Origin: Chrysomallon squamiferum
Taxonomy: Eukaryota; Mollusca; Gastropoda; Neomphalida; Peltospiridae
Reading direction: 5' to 3'
Length of the DNA stretch: 64,000 nucleotides
Assembly (NCBI GenBank): GCA_012295275.1
Contig: CM022665.1
Span: 46,148,595 to 46,212,594, forward strand
Both the position numbers and the translations under genes were made by a program. Positions 25,801 through 37,476 of the stretch are shown here, one piece after another (position 1 is the first letter of the stretch; each line of letters starts with the position of its first letter). The notes under the pieces were generated by a model. That model ran no database searches. It was not told the DNA's origin and saw nothing but the letters and a program-made list of their open reading frames with translations.

Positions 25801-28800
25801 ATAAGCATCTTGCAAAGATTAAACTTAAACATTTAAGTATGATTAGTTTGTTAATCCAGCTGCTTGTCATCTATCTTTAACTGGTGCATGTTTCATTGCA
25901 TGTGATCAACTAACAGCTGGCTTGGATCTCTGTCCATCCCCTAGTGTGGGGATCCACCCCTCCATCTTGAGCACCGCACAAGGTATGCAAAATCTTTGGA
26001 AGAAATCCTTGTTCTTTGTTTGTTTTTTACTTTATTTTAAATTTTAGCACAGTGTTAGCAAAGTGGTATTTCTGTTAATAAGAACTAAAACAGTAAGATG
26101 TTTCAGTTTTATTAACTAGCACAAATAGTTAAGAGAAGGATGTGCATTTCCAAAACAAAAACAACAACAAATTGACAAAATAGCTTTGTTTCCAATTCAT
26201 AGTTCTGAAATTTATTTAATTAATGCTATTACTAGTTAATTTTAAATTATAACTCTTTAAAACTGATCAATAAACAGGTTAAAAAGGTAGTTTAATCTGT
26301 AAGTTATTTTGGAAATTTGTGCTTGTTAATATGGGTACCACTCTACACACATGAAATCATTTTGGGTTTTTGCTTGCTTTACATTTTGACCTGACAGCTC
26401 CTTATTTAGCAAAAGATTTAGCAAAAGATTTTTAAAAAGCAACAAAAATGGTTTTGCTAAAATTTAACCAGTTAGCAAAATTAATTTTTGTAATGTGTTA
26501 ATGGGTTTTGCGGGGGGGGTTTTTGGTTGTTTTTCTTTTTTAAATAGTTTTATATGTGGATACATTTTGTTAATAAACTGTTCTGTTAAACACATTTAAT
26601 GTTTTGAAATACGATAAAACGTTTGAAGAGTTAAATTATCATTTAATGCTGTTTGAAGGAAAATTAATTTTATTTGTGATGAACTTACAACTTTACCATT
26701 AATGCTGCCGATAGCTGGGAGTGATGTTGTCTCTTCAGGCCAGCATGTGGAATCTACATCTCAGTCTACACCAGGAGATCTTGGCCAAGCAACTGCAGGA
26801 GGCTCTGAGCACGAACCTTTGCCTGCAGAAACCACCCCAGGGCCTGCTGTGGCAGACCTGATGGGTGAACCTATTAAATCTGAACGCCCCTCAACTCCTG
26901 GAACAGACTTTATGTCTGCAAATTTCGGTCGGGTCACTCCAGTCCAGCTGTCAACATCTCCTGGATCAGACTTCATGTCTGGTAACCTAGGCAGAGTTAC
27001 TCCAGTCCAGACATCCACTGCTGGGTCTGATCTCATGACTTCTGCAAACTTTGGAAGAGTCACTCCAGTCCAGTTGTCTAGTTCTCCTGCTTCAGACTTC
27101 ATGTCTAGCAGTCTTGGTCGGGTAACTCCAGTTCAGCCAGTTAGTGCAGGGCAAGATTTGATGTCCACAAATATTGGAAGGGTGACTCCTGTATCTTCTG
27201 AGTACACTTCAGGCACTGATTTCATGTCAGGTGGCCTTGGTTTTGGTAGTAGTGTTCCCATTATGTCTGACCCAGCTCCAGTTCCTATTGGCTCTGAATT
27301 TATGTCTGGTTTGGGAATGCCTGCAGCTTCAGCGGGTATGGTTCAGGTACCTCCAATGGTTGGCATGGTTCGAGGGCCTGCTCCAATGGGATATGGCATT
27401 GGAATTCCACCAGGCATGACTGGAAGTTTCTCTCCAATTTCTGCCAGTCCTAAACATGGACCATCCCCAGGGAAAGCCAGCGGCGGCCCACCAAAACCAT
27501 TTGATTTTGGAGTTGAGGAGGCAAGCAAAGCTCTAGGTTTGAATGTGTGCGAGTCTCCAAAGTTGTCGCCAAGATCTCCAAGAAGAACTATGAGTCCAGG
27601 TAGATCAGAGATTAGAACTAGTCAACACGTACTAGTCTCTGATCGCTAGCTTAGTTTATAGTTTGTAGTCCCTCAGTATAGCACTTGCTAGAAAGGCATG
27701 AATCATATTTGGACTGCAAAAGTTACTGTTTTCATCAAAAGTGGCCGTAATGTGTGGAAATGTGTTACTGTACAAATTACTTTTATTTCTTCATTTTGAT
27801 GTTATTAAACATAATTAGATTTTCAGCAATTTGAACAAAAAGGAAATTAAATATATAAAATAAAACAAAATAAAAATTTTAAATTGTTTAAATAACTTAA
27901 AAAAATAAATAAAAACAATAAGAACAATAATTATAAAAATAATAATCATTTTCATCATTAAAAATGCAGTTTATAACTTTTTGTTGATATATAAATCGTT
28001 AAATGCTAAAAATAATAATAATAAAATATGAATGTTTTAATTAGGAATGTAGTTCACATCTTTGGTGTCAGATGCACAGTTGTGTTGTAAAGTTAGATCT
28101 GAGTAATTTCTTTGTGATACATTTTAATATAGTAGTCTAGTTGTAAACTACTATTTTCTATGGTGTCTAATAAATTTATGTTCATTGATATCATTTTTAA
28201 TGTAATAAACATTAATAAAAAACAATATTTGCATGAAACATTTTATTACATAGTTCAGTATGTAAAATTTGGTTCTGAAATGATGTGATTTTGGAGTTTT
28301 ACAAATATTCCTAAGACAGTTATTAGTGTGTATAATAAACATTTGTTTGCTTAAATATTCATATTCACACAGATCATACCTACATTTTAAAAATAGACAT
28401 TTATATACTGAACTTTTGTTAAACACCTTAGTTTAACACACCAACATTTATTATTTTGTTTTATTTTAAGTGTAAATATCCTGAATATTTTGTGTCTGGC
28501 ATTTGCATGAACATCATGAAAACACATTTATCACATTTCTTAAGTATACGAGAAGTAGGAATATTTTTTTAAATCTTAGCATTCTGTTGGATTTTAAAAA
28601 TGTATTTATTTATTTATTCATTCATTTTTCTTAATTTTATTTTTTATTTTTTTATTTTTTTTTATTATAAATAGAGGGTTATACTCAATTGTTTACAGTT
28701 TACTATTTGTTTTTATGAAATAGTAATAGCATAGATCTTCTGATAATGAATCAAGATTATTGTTATGTGCTGGAAGTGCAGTTAAATTGTTTGTTTCGTT

Positions 28801-31800
28801 TTAAATGATTAATGAATAAGCTAGAAATGAAACTTGGTTTCTTAAATGTTTTTTTTTTTTTTACTTTTGATTGAATCTTAAAATTCTGAAGCTATTCAGA
28901 ATAAAGATTTTACCTCTCTCTGAGGAAGGTGGGGAGGGTGAATCTGTATTACGACTCCATAAAACATAGTTGTAAAATAGTTAATTGACCCAGTGAATAA
29001 TCCATGTCATTATATGTTTAATCAATTTAGATTATTTTTTAAAAAAATTCTTTTTTTACATTAACATAATTAAATTCAGAAATGGCTTCTTTCATTTACT
29101 GTTATTTAATTTATTAAATAAGGTGCAAAATATCATTCATCATTTTTCATGCTTAAAGTTAAACAGTTTTGTCTTTGATCAGTTTGTAATTATTGAGAGC
29201 ATGATAACGAGCCATAGTAATGTTTTATTAGTTTAATGTGAATGCATGATTTCAAAATTTATTTAAAGTTTCACTTAATGTTGTTTACACTAAATTTAAA
29301 TTTGTGGATTTTTATTACTATTTTTTTATATAGTCTTATTTCTAAATCAGTAGTATTAAAGAAATGGTATGTATGTTTAAGAATTTAGTAATAATGTATC
29401 TAAATCAAGTTTACACATACATTAAATATGAAAAATAATGCCTTTAAATCACTGTAATTATTAATGACATAAAACCAATAATTTTTTTTTTTTTTTTTTA
29501 AATAAATAAATAAATAAAATAAATATGACATGGACAGATATGCTATGTTCTTTTCACTGCTTGCCACTGTTATTTTTTTTTCAGTAAAAATCACATTTCA
29601 TTTACATTAATTAAGAATATTATGTAAGATTAAAAGCTCTTATTTGTAAGACATTTGTGCTGAAGATGACCCTTGCTTTGTTTCTCATAGCTGCTAACCG
29701 TCGTTCTGCAAGCCCCTCCCAGGGAGCAATCAGTGACCCTGGATCAACAGGTGACAGTGATGATCTGTTGTTCTGTGACAGTGTTTTGAAATGTATTTTG
29801 TTTTCATACCAATCCTAAAAGCACAAGCTTCTTTTTCAAAAGAATAACTATAGGCCACTTCAGAACTGTGAGATACTGTTTGAGTATTTTATTGTCTGCA
29901 TAAACTTTGCTCATTTGAAACATCAACATTCATTTGAAAAAAAAAAAAATAATAATAATAATAACAGTAATAAATTTAAAATTATCATAATTTGTTGCTT
30001 GTGCTTTTAAAGTTTTTGTACCGTTTAATCTCTCCCCATTCCCCAGTTGTTTTTATTTTTGTCCATTGCTGTTTTATAGAACTGTTTCTTTTCTTTTCAG
30101 TGAACCAGGTGGGTAGTGAAAATGGTTTATGTTAACAAATATTATTATTGCATTGAAGGATGATATTTAATAGTTACTGACTTACCAGAAATTCTTCTTA
30201 GTATTACTAAAACACTTAATATTTTAAAATGTTTACATTACAAAATGTCAAAATTGATTAAAGGTAAAACAAATGACACCTATGGTTAACATAACCATGT
30301 TACTTAACTGATATAAAGTAAGATATACTGTCAGTTCAGTTCATTTGTTAAAAGCTTTCTAAATACAGTATTTTTGTGTTGCAGGTTTTGATGCATTTGG
30401 TGAAGTGTTGCAGCCTGCCAGTGCAAGTCAGACCAGTAGTCAGGCATCAAAGAACCAGGACACAGCCAATTTGCTGGACAAAGACATTAACAGCAGTTTG
30501 TCAAAAATAGCTGGCAATCTTCACATTGGTGGACCAGCAAACCAAGTCAAAAAGCAAGTTCAATTATTTCATTCTTTTTAATTCCTTTTTATAATGAATA
30601 TTCAGTATGTACTTTTATTTATTTACTAAAATAATTTTTATTATATCAAGAAATATGACATCTTTCTGTTGTAGCCATACAATTACATTAACTAAAACTC
30701 TTCAGAATATTGTTATTTCACACAAAGAAATTTTGAAAATTGATTTAATTTCATATCTTTTAAATAATTATGCATAGTCCTTACAAGTTACATGGAACAG
30801 AAGAACACACCATAAATTTGGATTTATTTATTTATTTATTTTATTTTTATTTTATTTTTTCTTCGGTAGTTGATATATAATTATGTTTGGTTTGTTAAAT
30901 TAAATTATTTATTTTATTAACGAGCTTACTGTTACTGTAGGGCTGAGCATAACTGGCAGCCAAAAGGTGAACAGAAACTGACAGGAGGTCAGAACTGGCA
31001 GCCCACTCCTGCTGTAGGACCAACAGTGTGGGGACAGCAACCTCAGTATGCTCCACAACCAATGGTAACAGACAGTTTTAATAATAACCATTCTTAAAAA
31101 AAAACATTAAAACAAATATTTTTTGAAAAAATGTGCATTGAAAAGATCCATTGGAGTTGTTAATATAAATAAAACATTACTTCCTTAGCAATTCATTTTA
31201 AGTGATTTTGTTTACAGGCACCGATGGGTATGGCACCCAGGATGGCATATCCACAGCAGCCAGTTGGAGTACCAATGGTTCAGCCAATGGCACAACAGCC
31301 CATGATGGTATTAACAGTTTATGAATATTTTCATGTAGTTGAGAAAAAATAGAGAAGAGAAAAATTGTCTTCTAACATGTTTTCCTTCCAGTGCTTTTAA
31401 CTAGCTGCATGACATACATTGTGTAATGTTAGTGATGTGAAATTTGGTTTGAAACTGTTGACAGAAAATATTCACCTGCTGTATTTATAAAGCTGGGTTT
31501 TTACTTAATAGAATTGTGAAAAATGTGGATCCTTTAATAACTTCAAACTTTAAATTTGTCACAGAATAATAAATTGTACCTTTTCATAATTTTTCATGTC
31601 AGCTGTTTTTAAGTTATTTCTGTTATCATATTTTTCAGTTCCTCAATTACAGAATGGTAATAGTACACACTGACAAATTAGACAGACTGACCTTTATTTT
31701 AGCTGTTTTATTAATATTCTTATTTCATATCTTCACTAATCAGTCAGAGCATATTTTGAAGAGAATTTAAACAAGGTGTTGCTATTTTCTTCAGAACAAA

Positions 31801-31972
31801 ACATTTCCAGCTTTTTGAAAGATCACTTCTGAAATATTGAGATGTGAAATATAAATTTTATTATTATTATTATTGATTTCATTTTTGTATTCAAAGTATT
31901 TGTTTTTCTTCATAATTTTAAAATGTTAAGTATATGTTTATATATTTAATCTTGTATATATGTATATATATT

Positions 31973-32009
<37 letters not shown>

Positions 32010-33228
32010 ATGAAATAGTATTCAAGTACCTAATTTTGGAAATGTTTTCTGAACTTGCAAAATATATTTATTTATATATAAAATATATGTGTGTGTATTT
32101 AACTTGCTATTTGTCTGACACAAATTATTTATTTGCTTGTAAGAGCTTGACTTGTAAGTGAAGATACTTTTTGTTAATTCTTTTTTTTTGTTTTTGTTAA
32201 ATTTTTAAATTGCTTAGTTGTTTATTTTTAATCTGTCCTATTTAATATATTAAGATTTATCTTACTAATTTGTATATTCCTTCACTATAACTTACATAGT
32301 CACAGATGATTATTTGATTATTTGAAATAATTTAAAAAGTCAAAGGTAGAGGGAAAGGGTCATTGTGTAAAAAAAAAATTATTATTTATTTATTTTTTAT
32401 TTTTCATTTTTTCTCAAGTGGTGAAACAGATTTTTAAAGAGGATATATATAGTTTATTTAATTATAGAGAAATTAAATGTATTTTTTTTTTTTTTCCAGA
32501 AATGTTGTTAAGAATAATAATATCAATATTATTAGCTTGCTTATTTATTTTAATACCTGACCTTTCTCTTAAGGTTTGGGCATACCATCTGCCTATCTTT
32601 AGCAGCTGTTAAACATTAATATTTTGGTTAATGTGTTCCTACTTCCTTTTACCAAGATAAATATGACACTTCAGTATGTTTTATACTAATTTTTGTTTTT
32701 TAAATTTAATACCTTGATTTACTTCTATTTCTCTTCTCCTTATTGTCCATCAAAATAGTAACACTAATAAAAATTATTTTTTAAAAACAAGCACCATAGT
32801 TTTTTTGTATTCATTACATCATATTTTTATAGAATATTGCATGCAGTTATAACTTTAAAATATAATTTTAATTAAATACTAAAAAACAAAAAATCTTCTG
32901 ATTTTATTTTTTTTTTTTTTCATTTCTTCAAGCATTTAATAATGGCAATAAAATTAGTAAAAAAAAAAATGGCACTTAAAAAAGCTTAAATCTTTAAGAC
33001 TGCAGTACATTTAGTCTGCACTGTAAGTTGTAATGTTTCTTCCATGTTTGTAGGTTTAATTACTCTAGTATCCTGATAACAACTTGTTCTGTGTTTCAGG
33101 GTATGCCTGGTGTTCGTCCCATGGGTATGGTTCCTCAGCCTGCAATGTATGGGGCTGTGCCTCAGCCTATGGCTTACCAACAGCCAGCACAGACAAATAA
33201 ACCCAATGATCCATTTGGGGCATTGTGA
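9971..33228 (+). CDS. PICALM: Phosphatidylinositol-binding clathrin assembly protein (PICALM/AP180/LAP)
   Basis: Twenty-one exons join in one frame, 2931 nt, 976 aa: 9971-10100, 16133-16275, 16636-16711, 17234-17336, 17723-17762, 17994-18050, 18339-18450, 18689-18795, 19251-19292, 20501-20524, 22026-22114, 22463-22583, 24219-24534, 24715-24786, 25917-25982, 26739-27599, 29691-29750, 30385-30553, 30941-31064, 31218-31307, 33100-33228. Residues 1 to ~270 form the ANTH domain, with the PIP2-binding K(x)9PKKKH motif at its start. The adaptor recruits clathrin and AP-2 to PIP2 membranes in endocytosis. The rest is mostly low-complexity tail: a charged helix ([19 protein letters not shown]), three NPF motifs for EH domains (about residues 372, 423 and 442), DFM/DLM repeats (about 554-693), a NWQP-containing segment shared with PICALM, and the C-terminus NDPFGAL with an AP-2-type DPF. 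From memory human PICALM is ~650 aa and AP180 ~900; much of the extra length here is the 861-nt exon. Orthology is sure; PICALM versus AP180 naming reflects one invertebrate gene. Confidence 0.95.
10101..16132 (+). other. PICALM intron 1 (6.0 kb)
   Basis: GTAAGT donor and TTTTTTTTCAG acceptor. AT-rich, with short TA runs near 10328 and 10998, a GT run near 12784 and a duplicated TTTTTGCCTTTTTTGATTTTC segment at about 12243-12290. A less AT-rich patch at about 15040-15210 shows no usable frame. No gene is seen inside. Confidence 0.8.
19293..22025 (+). other. PICALM introns around the microexon
   Basis: AT-rich intron sequence on both sides of 20501-20524, with T-runs and no other supported exon. 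Similar exon-free introns over 300 nt lie at 16276-16635, 16712-17233, 17337-17722, 18796-19250, 22583-24218, 24787-25916, 25983-26738, 27600-29690, 29751-30384, 30554-30940 and 31308-33099. These contain T-runs, TTTA-type low-complexity DNA and small TA/GT runs (for example 31950-32010). Confidence 0.7.
20501..20524 (+). other. 24-nt PICALM microexon
   Basis: GGTATGAAGAGC to AACAGT is bounded by TTGCCAG and GTAAGT and encodes GMKSNVNS in phase 0-0. It sits between the end of the ANTH domain (DIPDLAK) and [12 protein letters not shown]. From memory the vertebrate protein has these two segments directly joined, so this is an in-frame insert that can be skipped. A long pyrimidine tract precedes it. 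Confidence 0.7.
26900..27320 (+). repeat. Coding tandem repeat in PICALM exon 16
   Basis: Five clear ~20-residue units and two degenerate ones, each starting with a D(F/L)MS-like core followed in the first five by GRVTPV. Nucleotide period is about 60-66. Unit cores read [75 protein letters not shown], then TDFMSGGLG and SEFMSGLG. The repeats fall in the disordered tail, about residues 554-693. Confidence 0.95.
27603..27644 (+). promoter_or_regulatory. Hairpin overlapping the exon 16 donor
   Basis: GATCAGAGA (27603-27611) pairs with TCTCTGATC (27636-27644), and CTAGT (27618-27622) with ACTAG (27631-27635). This leaves an 8-nt loop and one 6-nt bulge. The stem begins inside the weak donor GTAGAT (27600-27605). 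The pairing is seen in the sequence; a splicing role is inferred. Confidence 0.55.
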
Positions 33229-36200
33229 GAGTTGGTGTAATAAGGTGTTGTAAAAAACCAATTAGTTTTCTTGCCTACAGCGTTTTAGTTTCTCTTTCAA
33301 AATGCTAAATATATATCTATACCAGTTTGCTATATAAATTGAAATAACATATGTTTCTGGTATTATTTTATGTTAAAAGTGGATTTGAAATTTTGTTTGA
33401 AGGTTTTGTTTGTTGCTGCTATTTATTAGGTAGGCAGGAAAAATAATGATGTTGTCCTTGTAATTGTTGGATATGTAAACTTTTCTTCTCTAAACTAGTT
33501 TAATTTCTCTCGGGCACTATCTTTGAAAGATTTTTTTTCTTTTTTTTTTTTTTTTTTTGAAAAATCTATTCGTCAATCATTAAAAGAATAATAATGGATG
33601 AATGCCTAATGCATGTTTCATGAATTCATGTTGGATTATATTTATTTGTATTATTTCATTATTTTTAATTTTTTAATTTATATTATTATCGATTATATTG
33701 TTGTGTAGTTCTTTCCCCAGTCATTCATTCACTCACTCAGTGTACTACTTTAAAACTTTTCTAATTTATTTTCAGGTACCAGGAAAGATGAACATATTTC
33801 TTATCAGGAATCTGTGGCTGTGGAGTTTTCTGCCTTTTGTAGACGGTGCAATAGTGGGCAGAAACATAAAACAAAAAAAAAACAAGAAAAAACAAAAAAC
33901 TTTCTGTTGTGGCAGATTCTTTCTTCTTTTCCAGTTTTTTTAATTTATTTTTTTTAAATTATTATTATTTATTTATTTTATTTTTTTTTTAAATCATTAA
34001 TGTGTACATATGTGATAGAAGAAATTTCACTAACCACTTTGATTACAGTATAGCTAGCTGATTTTGCCATGACTGTGTTTCAGTTGTATTGTCATGTAGC
34101 CTCAGGTATGTAGCCGGCACTGGTTAACATGGCTGCATTGTTGTGGATATAGTCACAGTCTTATCTTAGACTTCACTAAATTAAGTCACAGGTTTGGAAT
34201 TCCTCAAGCTAACTTGAGATTTTCTATGTCTCTAGAAATAAGGATAAATGTTAACGTCATGTTTGGTTTTGTTATTTTTTTTTACAGTGGCCTTTGCTTA
34301 TATTAAAAACTCCCATTATCTGCTAAGTTGGGAAGAAGGAATTGATTCTGTGCAGTCATGTTTGGGTCTGTATTCGTAATAAGCAGAGGTCTGGCTAAGT
34401 TACTTTCTTTGTAAACAGTATTAGACAGAATAAAGCCGATGTGATGTGCTGATAATTGCAAGCACTCAAAGCCAGCTAGCAGCAGTAGGTAGAATATAGT
34501 GTAAATCCGTATTGTGTATTTACTATTACTGGATGTGTGTGTGACAACATCACACTGTTTCTGATGAAGATACTAAAACTGTCTTGGGATAATAACTTAT
34601 TTCCATCTCCATCATGTTTAATGGAGGTTACTAGACTAGGGAGAGAAGGATAATTTTATTATTCAAGTTGTATTTGTTATTTCGTTGACATTGTCTAATT
34701 CAGTTGTGTCAATCGCGGTATATATCAGTAATAACTTGTTTAAAAATGTAAATTTATACCTGTACCTATGTAACTGTGGTATGCCAACATTATCAGGTTT
34801 TGTTTTTGTTTTTCATTCAGGTCTTCTGTTGGTTGACTGGTTATTTTTGTTTGTTTTTGTTCAGTTGGTTGTTGTTGTTGGGGGTTTTTTTTCTGTTGTT
34901 TTTTCCTCACTAGATATAAATTAACTGGATTCAGAATCATGCATTCTTCTATCTGAAGGTAGATTTGTAATTTTTTAAATTTGATTTTTATTTTTATTTA
35001 CTTTTTTTTGTTTTTAAAAACTACAATGAAATATATTCCAACCTTTTAAAAATTAAGAAATATTTAAAAAATAAAACCTGTAAACAATACGCAGTGAAAT
35101 TAAAATTAACAAAAAACAAAAAGTTAAATTAGTTTAAAAGAAAAATAATTCATCAGATTTAAAACCTTCACATAGTATTAATTATCGGCAGGATCAAAAT
35201 TTATATGCTGAAATCCAACAAAAATGGTATATTACTAATTTACAAACTCTGTTAATGATTGTATATATAATTTATGGAATGATCTGGATACCAGTGAAAA
35301 ATTTATATCCATTTCTATTAGGATCAGTTTTGTATCGGTAAGATTGTAATGTATGAGGACTATTATGATTTTACACATCAGGCAATAATATTGACACTGC
35401 TTGCTACTTTTTTGTGTTTGTTACTAGGTTGTCAATAATGCATTCAATACCTGTCAAAATTTGGTATATGGCTGTAAGAAATATCAGTAGATGAAAGTGT
35501 AAATGTAGTTATTTTATACTTGTTAACAAGAACCCACTTTCAAAATTTTATTAATCCTAATCGGTTGCTAAATACCTCTTATATTTTTATTCATCAACTT
35601 CAACAGAATATTCTAGAGTAAGCAAAACTTTTTTTTATTTTTACTTTAATATTTAGATTCTTTAAATGGACATATTGCTACATTGTTTGTTGGAAAGAGG
35701 TCTGAATATTTCTCAGACCTAACTAACAGCTAGAAATCCACAAAATTCAAGAGCTTTTATGAATTTGGGTCTTGTTTACTTGTAGACCATCATTTCATCA
35801 AGATTCTGGTTACATTTATTAAATGAAAGGAAAGGAGTTAATGCTCCATTTTCACTTGTGTATTTATTGATTTACATACTTGTTTCTTGTCAGTGTTGAG
35901 TATATATATATATAAATGTTAATGTACATAGATGAATATATTATTATCTGTGCAGAAATTGTAGTTTCATGGACATTTAAATGCTGCAAAGAGTGATACT
36001 AATTTTTTCCGTTTCTTTTGCTTTTGTAATAAATGTATATAAGTATATGGGTATCGGGGCCATCAAGATTTCACATTGGTGTAGTTGTGTTTATTTAATT
36101 TGATAATACTCATTTCATGTTCTTGTTTTATCACTAGTTCACAAGATAGTTACTAGCTGTTAATTGTTGTTTTGTTTTTTTTTTTTTTAATTTGGACTAA

Positions 36201-37280
36201 ATCAAAGATTAAAAACTGTTGCCGATTTGATTTTTTGTTAAGTAATTTGATGCATTTGTCAGCAGTGAGATGTTGGAAGTTTTTTTTTTTTTTCGATGCC
36301 AGTGTATCTTGATGGCTTTGATAATTAATTTGATACTTGTCAAACTCTGTATAGATTGTGAACAGTCATATTATTTACCTCTTCCTAGATAGCTTATAAT
36401 TAAATGTATATCTAATGGTCACAATTTAAAAAAAAAAAATAAAAAAATAGAAAAATTATCTTTGAAATAACATTTTCAGGATTAACAAGCAGAGCTTGTG
36501 AAACTTTCTCTTTTAAGTTAGCAGTGTGTGGAAATTCTTAGGTAGATAATTATTTGCCCAAACCACAAGATATGTTAACCAACTCGCAGATCTTAAAAAA
36601 GCACATTTTATACGAGTTATTTTGTATCACCACTAAAAAAAACCTATTTCAGTGTTGGGCCAATTGTTTGTTATAAAGTGATACTGTTTCCATGATACAA
36701 TGAAAGATAAAAAATTTGGTTGTGTTTAGAAATGCACTGTCAGTGATTTTGTGCAATTTTAAACAAAAACATTGGTGATAGCCAGAGTTATTGTTCCTGG
36801 CTGAGCACCTGTTAAAAAAAAAAAAAAATTAAAAATTAAAAACTTAAAAAAAATAAAATAAATAATAAATAATTAAAATGATTACAAACTTGATTTAAAA
36901 TACTGTACATATTACGAAGGTGATTCGTGTTCTTGGCAATACAATTTAATAAAATTAATATATTTGTATTTCACTACACATCTGGAATTGTAAAAATATA
37001 AACCGTAATAACATTGTTTTAGTAGGAAATTGTACAGGGTGAATATAATATTTGGTACAGTGTAGATATGGAAGGTTGATAGAAAGACCAGCTGCATTTA
37101 TGAAGACTAGATACTGGAAGTGCTTATAGATATTCTCATTAATGTTGGTTTCTGTCTCTGCAAACATTACAGGGACCAGGGGAATATTTTGTTGCTGTAT
37201 ACTGTGATTAGGGCAAATATCAGAAATCTATATAGAAAAACCTGTCCAAACAGAAAATAAAATGAATAAAACTAAATTTA
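33229..37280 (+). other. PICALM 3' UTR and downstream
   Basis: No further coding exon follows the stop at 33226-33228. AATAAA occurs at 37256-37261 and 37265-37270, which fits a long 3' UTR of about 4 kb. Earlier AATAAA hexamers exist, so shorter forms are possible. T- and A-runs are frequent (for example 33535-33558 and 36820-36870). Confidence 0.55.
37256..37270 (+). terminator. Candidate PICALM polyadenylation signals
   Basis: Two AATAAA hexamers within 15 nt, followed by a T/G-rich stretch (TTTATTTTGTTCTGTTGTT), a typical cleavage-site arrangement. Confidence 0.5.
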
Positions 37281-37329
37281 TTTTGTTCTGTTGTTAATAG
37301 TGGTTTTATTTATTTTCTCTCACATATTG

Positions 37330-37352
37330 TGGTGTGTGTGTGTGTGTGTGTG
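37330..37352. repeat. (GT)n microsatellite between converging genes
   Basis: A GT run of about 11 units between the PICALM and NDUFAF4 3' ends. Confidence 0.9.
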
Positions 37353-37424
37353 TTTTTATTTTTTTTTTCAGAATAATTAATAAGAACTGACTTAGTATTT
37401 AAAAAATGAAAAAAGAAACAATCA

Positions 37425-37430
37425 TTTATT
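37425..37430 (-). terminator. Candidate NDUFAF4 polyadenylation signal
   Basis: TTTATT on the plus strand reads AATAAA on the minus strand, 46 nt after the NDUFAF4 stop codon. Further copies lie at 37305-37310 and 37277-37282. Confidence 0.45.
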
Positions 37431-37476
37431 TTCTCACATACACACTTTGTAAATATCCACACAAAAATATTTTCAA

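Noticed and set aside
26761-27102. 113-codon minus-strand frame opposite the PICALM repeats
   Set aside because: Follows from the repeated codon pattern of the sense exon.
30101-30108. 8-nt exon TGAACCAG before GTGGGT in PICALM
   Set aside because: Breaks the reading frame between exons 17 and 18; only the 12-nt version would fit.
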